NCBI GenBank assembly: GCA_947175775.1
Contig: CAMWNY010000111.1
Coordinates: 1-7,387 of the forward strand
Direction of reading: 5' to 3'
Length of the DNA stretch: 7,387 nt
Source of the DNA: an uncultured Lachnospiraceae bacterium
GTDB taxonomy: Bacteria; Bacillota; Clostridia; Lachnospirales; Lachnospiraceae
Both the position numbers and the translations under genes were made by a program. Positions 6,439-7,387 of the stretch are shown here, piece by piece (position 1 is the stretch's first letter; each line of letters begins with the position of its first letter). Under the pieces are notes generated by a model. It had not been told where the DNA came from, searched no databases, and was given only the letters and a program-made list of their open reading frames with translations.

Positions 6439-6498
6439 CATTGGAATAAGTCCATTATCAGTTATAGAAATATGATTGATGATGGGCTTATTTTAGTG
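6439..6498 (+). ncRNA. uninterrupted 28-bp RNA hairpin with GAAA loop, function unknown
   Basis: Bases 6439-6466 pair with 6471-6498 without a bulge or break, closed by a GAAA tetraloop at 6467-6470. Seven of the 28 pairs are G-U in the plus-strand RNA (at 6441, 6443, 6444, 6451, 6456, 6461 and 6463). Read as the minus-strand RNA those seven become A-C mismatches, so the structure is specific to plus-strand transcripts. That supports an RNA element over a DNA palindrome. It lies 122 bases after the chemoreceptor stop. It could act as a 3' stabiliser or a weak terminator, though no clean U-tract follows because the TTTT is inside the stem. It could also be a small RNA or a MITE core. Structure confidence is high; function is unknown. 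Confidence 0.6.
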
Positions 6499-6627
6499 AG
6501 GATACCCTATTCTTGATTTATAATTAATGATGTAGATTTAAATTTTAAATCAAATAAATGAGCCTGTTATCTTGTTAGTAGTATAATAATTTATGCTTGT
6601 CTAAACTAGAAGAGTTGCTGAAAATCA

Positions 6628-6656
6628 TTGAAAATAAAAATGATAGTTAGTATAAT
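6628..6656 (+). promoter_or_regulatory. strong SigA-type promoter for the zinc-ribbon membrane protein
   Basis: TTGAAA at 6628-6633 and a perfect TATAAT at 6651-6656 are exactly 17 bases apart. The next gene on the strand starts at 6811, so the transcript would carry a leader of about 150 bases. An ATCATT/AATGAT inverted pair overlaps the -35 and spacer (near 6624-6643) and could be an operator. Confidence 0.7.
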
Positions 6657-6810
6657 GTGTTATATAGCAGATAAAAAATGTTCGATAGGAACGAGTGTTA
6701 TGTATAGCATTCTGTATAGAGGTATATGGTGATGTAGAGTGATAAAATATTTATAGAATTTAAATATACTTTCTATATTGACAGATATATGAAAAAGGAG
6801 AAATGATATT

Positions 6811-7203
6811 ATGGGAGATATTTGCAGTTGTTGTGGTAAGAAGATAGCATTTTTGGACGTGGAATTTGATTGCATAGAAATTGATAATGAATCATTTAGA
6901 ATATGTGGTAAATGCAAAAGTAAAATAAACGCATACGATTCTGGTGATATTTCCGCTGATGAAGTCATTACAGATTCTACACATAAAAAAGTAGTTGATT
7001 ATCTCAGGAATATGAAATCAGATGAAGAAATAGAGCTTGAAAAAGAGCAAATTGAAAATAAAACAGTTGCACAGAAGAATGATCCACTTTATGACGATAT
7101 ACATCAAATTGCTGGAGATTTACGATTTATAAAGAATGTGATTATCACGGGTCTTGTGTGTGGAGTTGTTTTAGGAATTATTGGCATATTGGGGTTGCAG
7201 TAA
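6811..7203 (+). CDS. small membrane protein with N-terminal four-cysteine zinc ribbon (130 aa)
   Basis: The ATG at 6811 is preceded by AAAAAGGAG about ten bases upstream. Residues 5-35 carry two Cys pairs, C5-x-x-C8 (in CSCCGKK) and C32-x-x-C35 (in ICGKCKSK), which should bind one zinc ion. The layout C-x-x-C-G-K-K-I, a short strand, then I-C-x-x-C resembles the DUF4428 type of zinc ribbon common in Clostridia. Residues about 60-90 are charged and helical (EEIELEKEQIENK), probably a coiled linker. Residues 110-129 are one hydrophobic, glycine-rich membrane helix at the very C-terminus, so the protein is most likely tail-anchored with the zinc ribbon in the cytoplasm. No enzyme motif is visible and I cannot assign a role. 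It has its own promoter and appears to be a single-gene unit, followed by a separately promoted riboswitch. Confidence 0.82.
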   Translation: MGDICSCCGKKIAFLDVEFDCIEIDNESFRICGKCKSKINAYDSGDISADEVITDSTHKKVVDYLRNMKSDEEIELEKEQIENKTVAQKNDPLYDDIHQIAGDLRFIKNVIITGLVCGVVLGIIGILGLQ

Positions 7204-7297
7204 AGGCGAGATACAAAAGTAAACAAGAAAATTATTGCGGTAGGTGGCATAATTTGGGAACATAAATTTTGAAAATTTTAAAAAATGAAACAATTTC

Positions 7298-7326
7298 TTG
7301 ATTTTCAAGCTTTTTTATGTTATTAT
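7298..7326 (+). promoter_or_regulatory. SigA-type promoter for the FMN riboswitch transcript
   Basis: TTGATT at 7298-7303 and TATTAT at 7321-7326 are 17 bases apart, placing transcription start near 7333, about 17 bases before the riboswitch. A small CTTGA/TCAAG hairpin (7297-7309) followed by CTTTTTT overlaps the -35; it could act as a weak terminator for the preceding gene, but its stem is only five pairs. Confidence 0.65.
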
Positions 7327-7348
7327 CATACACGAAAACAGAATAGAA

Positions 7349-7387
7349 AATTCTTCGGGGCAGGGTTAAATTCCCTACCGGCGGTAA
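7349..7387 (+). promoter_or_regulatory. FMN riboswitch (RFN element), 5' part, cut off by the window edge
   Basis: The sequence from 7351 begins TTCTTCGGGGCAGGG and continues through ATTCCCTACCGGCGGTAA, which is the highly conserved 5' portion of the RFN aptamer (consensus TTCGGGGCAGGGTGAAATTCCCGACCGGCGGTA). It covers the first strand of P1, the P2 helix and the start of the central junction. The remaining roughly 100 bases (P3 to P6 and the expression platform) lie beyond the window. Such elements bind FMN and switch off riboflavin genes when FMN is plentiful. The controlled gene must lie just downstream and is probably ribD/ribBA-type biosynthesis or the ribU transporter; which one cannot be told here. 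Confidence 0.93.

Larger units (their letters stand above)
6318..6810 (+). other. 493-base AT-rich gap without a gene
   Basis: No frame here has a credible start, ribosome binding site and coding character. The gap holds a 28-bp hairpin at 6439-6498, an AT-only palindrome GATTTAAATTTTAAATC at 6535-6551, a promoter at 6628-6656, and a leader of about 150 bases. That leader contains a small GTTC/GAAC hairpin near 6679-6691, an imperfect direct repeat (TGTTATATAGCA near 6659 and TGTTATGTATAGCA near 6696) and a TATAGAA/TTCTATA inverted repeat at 6752-6777. An 8-base inverted pair ATAACAGG/CCTGTTAT lies near 6356 and 6563. I recognise no known riboswitch or RNA family. Confidence 0.6.

Noticed and set aside
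6034..6441. 135-residue minus-strand frame
   Set aside because: It is mostly antisense to the C-terminal coding region of the chemoreceptor, whose frame is beyond doubt.
6660..6968. 102-residue minus-strand frame
   Set aside because: It is antisense to the zinc-ribbon gene, has no ribosome binding site and shows AT-driven hydrophobic composition.
7264..7316. Terminator after the zinc-ribbon gene
   Set aside because: AAATTTTGAAAATTT is AT-only, and the CTTGA/TCAAG hairpin before the T-run has just five pairs and overlaps the next promoter. Neither is strong enough to list separately.
1..7387. CRISPR array or tRNA genes
   Set aside because: No regularly spaced direct repeats and no cloverleaf or T-loop signature were seen on either strand.

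Overview
The window looks like an accessory stretch of a low-to-moderate-GC Clostridia chromosome, most likely Lachnospiraceae-like. The indications are strong purine-rich ribosome binding sites, SigA-type promoters with 17-bp spacers, an AraC/cupin regulator beside a two-TM chemoreceptor, clostridial-type IS110 sequence and an FMN riboswitch. The taxon is inferred from style and gene content and has not been tested by database search.

Layout: positions 1-32 hold the first codons of a minus-strand gene that leaves the window. Positions 206-560 hold a GC-richer remnant of an unrecognised protein. It runs into an IS110-family remnant whose transposase C-terminus lies at 688-837 on the minus strand. 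Positions 834-3470 form an AT-rich polymorphic-toxin graveyard. It contains a frameshifted TNT-type (NAD glycohydrolase-like) toxin tip, a well-formed gene directly behind it that is a candidate cognate immunity gene (1251-1841), two tandem paralogues of a DUF7336-like family (1900-2412 and 2565-3080) with a decayed RHS-repeat scrap between them, and a truncated DUF4279-like fragment (3211-3462) caught in a perfect 23-bp inverted repeat. This pattern fits the displaced tip/immunity cassettes left downstream of RHS or WapA-type toxins: the toxin parts have decayed while the immunity-type genes remain open.

Positions 3611-6317 hold an intact AraC-family regulator and an intact methyl-accepting chemotaxis protein. 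Two tandem promoters with a repeated 10-bp motif lie between them, so the regulator may control the receptor, although this is only inferred from position. Positions 6318-6810 contain no gene. They hold an uninterrupted 28-bp RNA-type hairpin with a GAAA loop and a strong promoter that leaves a leader of about 150 nt before a small membrane protein with a four-cysteine zinc ribbon (6811-7203). The window ends inside an FMN (RFN) riboswitch with its own promoter, so a riboflavin synthesis or uptake gene should follow just outside.

The least explained features are the 28-bp hairpin at 6439-6498, the 23-bp inverted repeat at 3178-3312, and the toxin/immunity remnant array as a whole.
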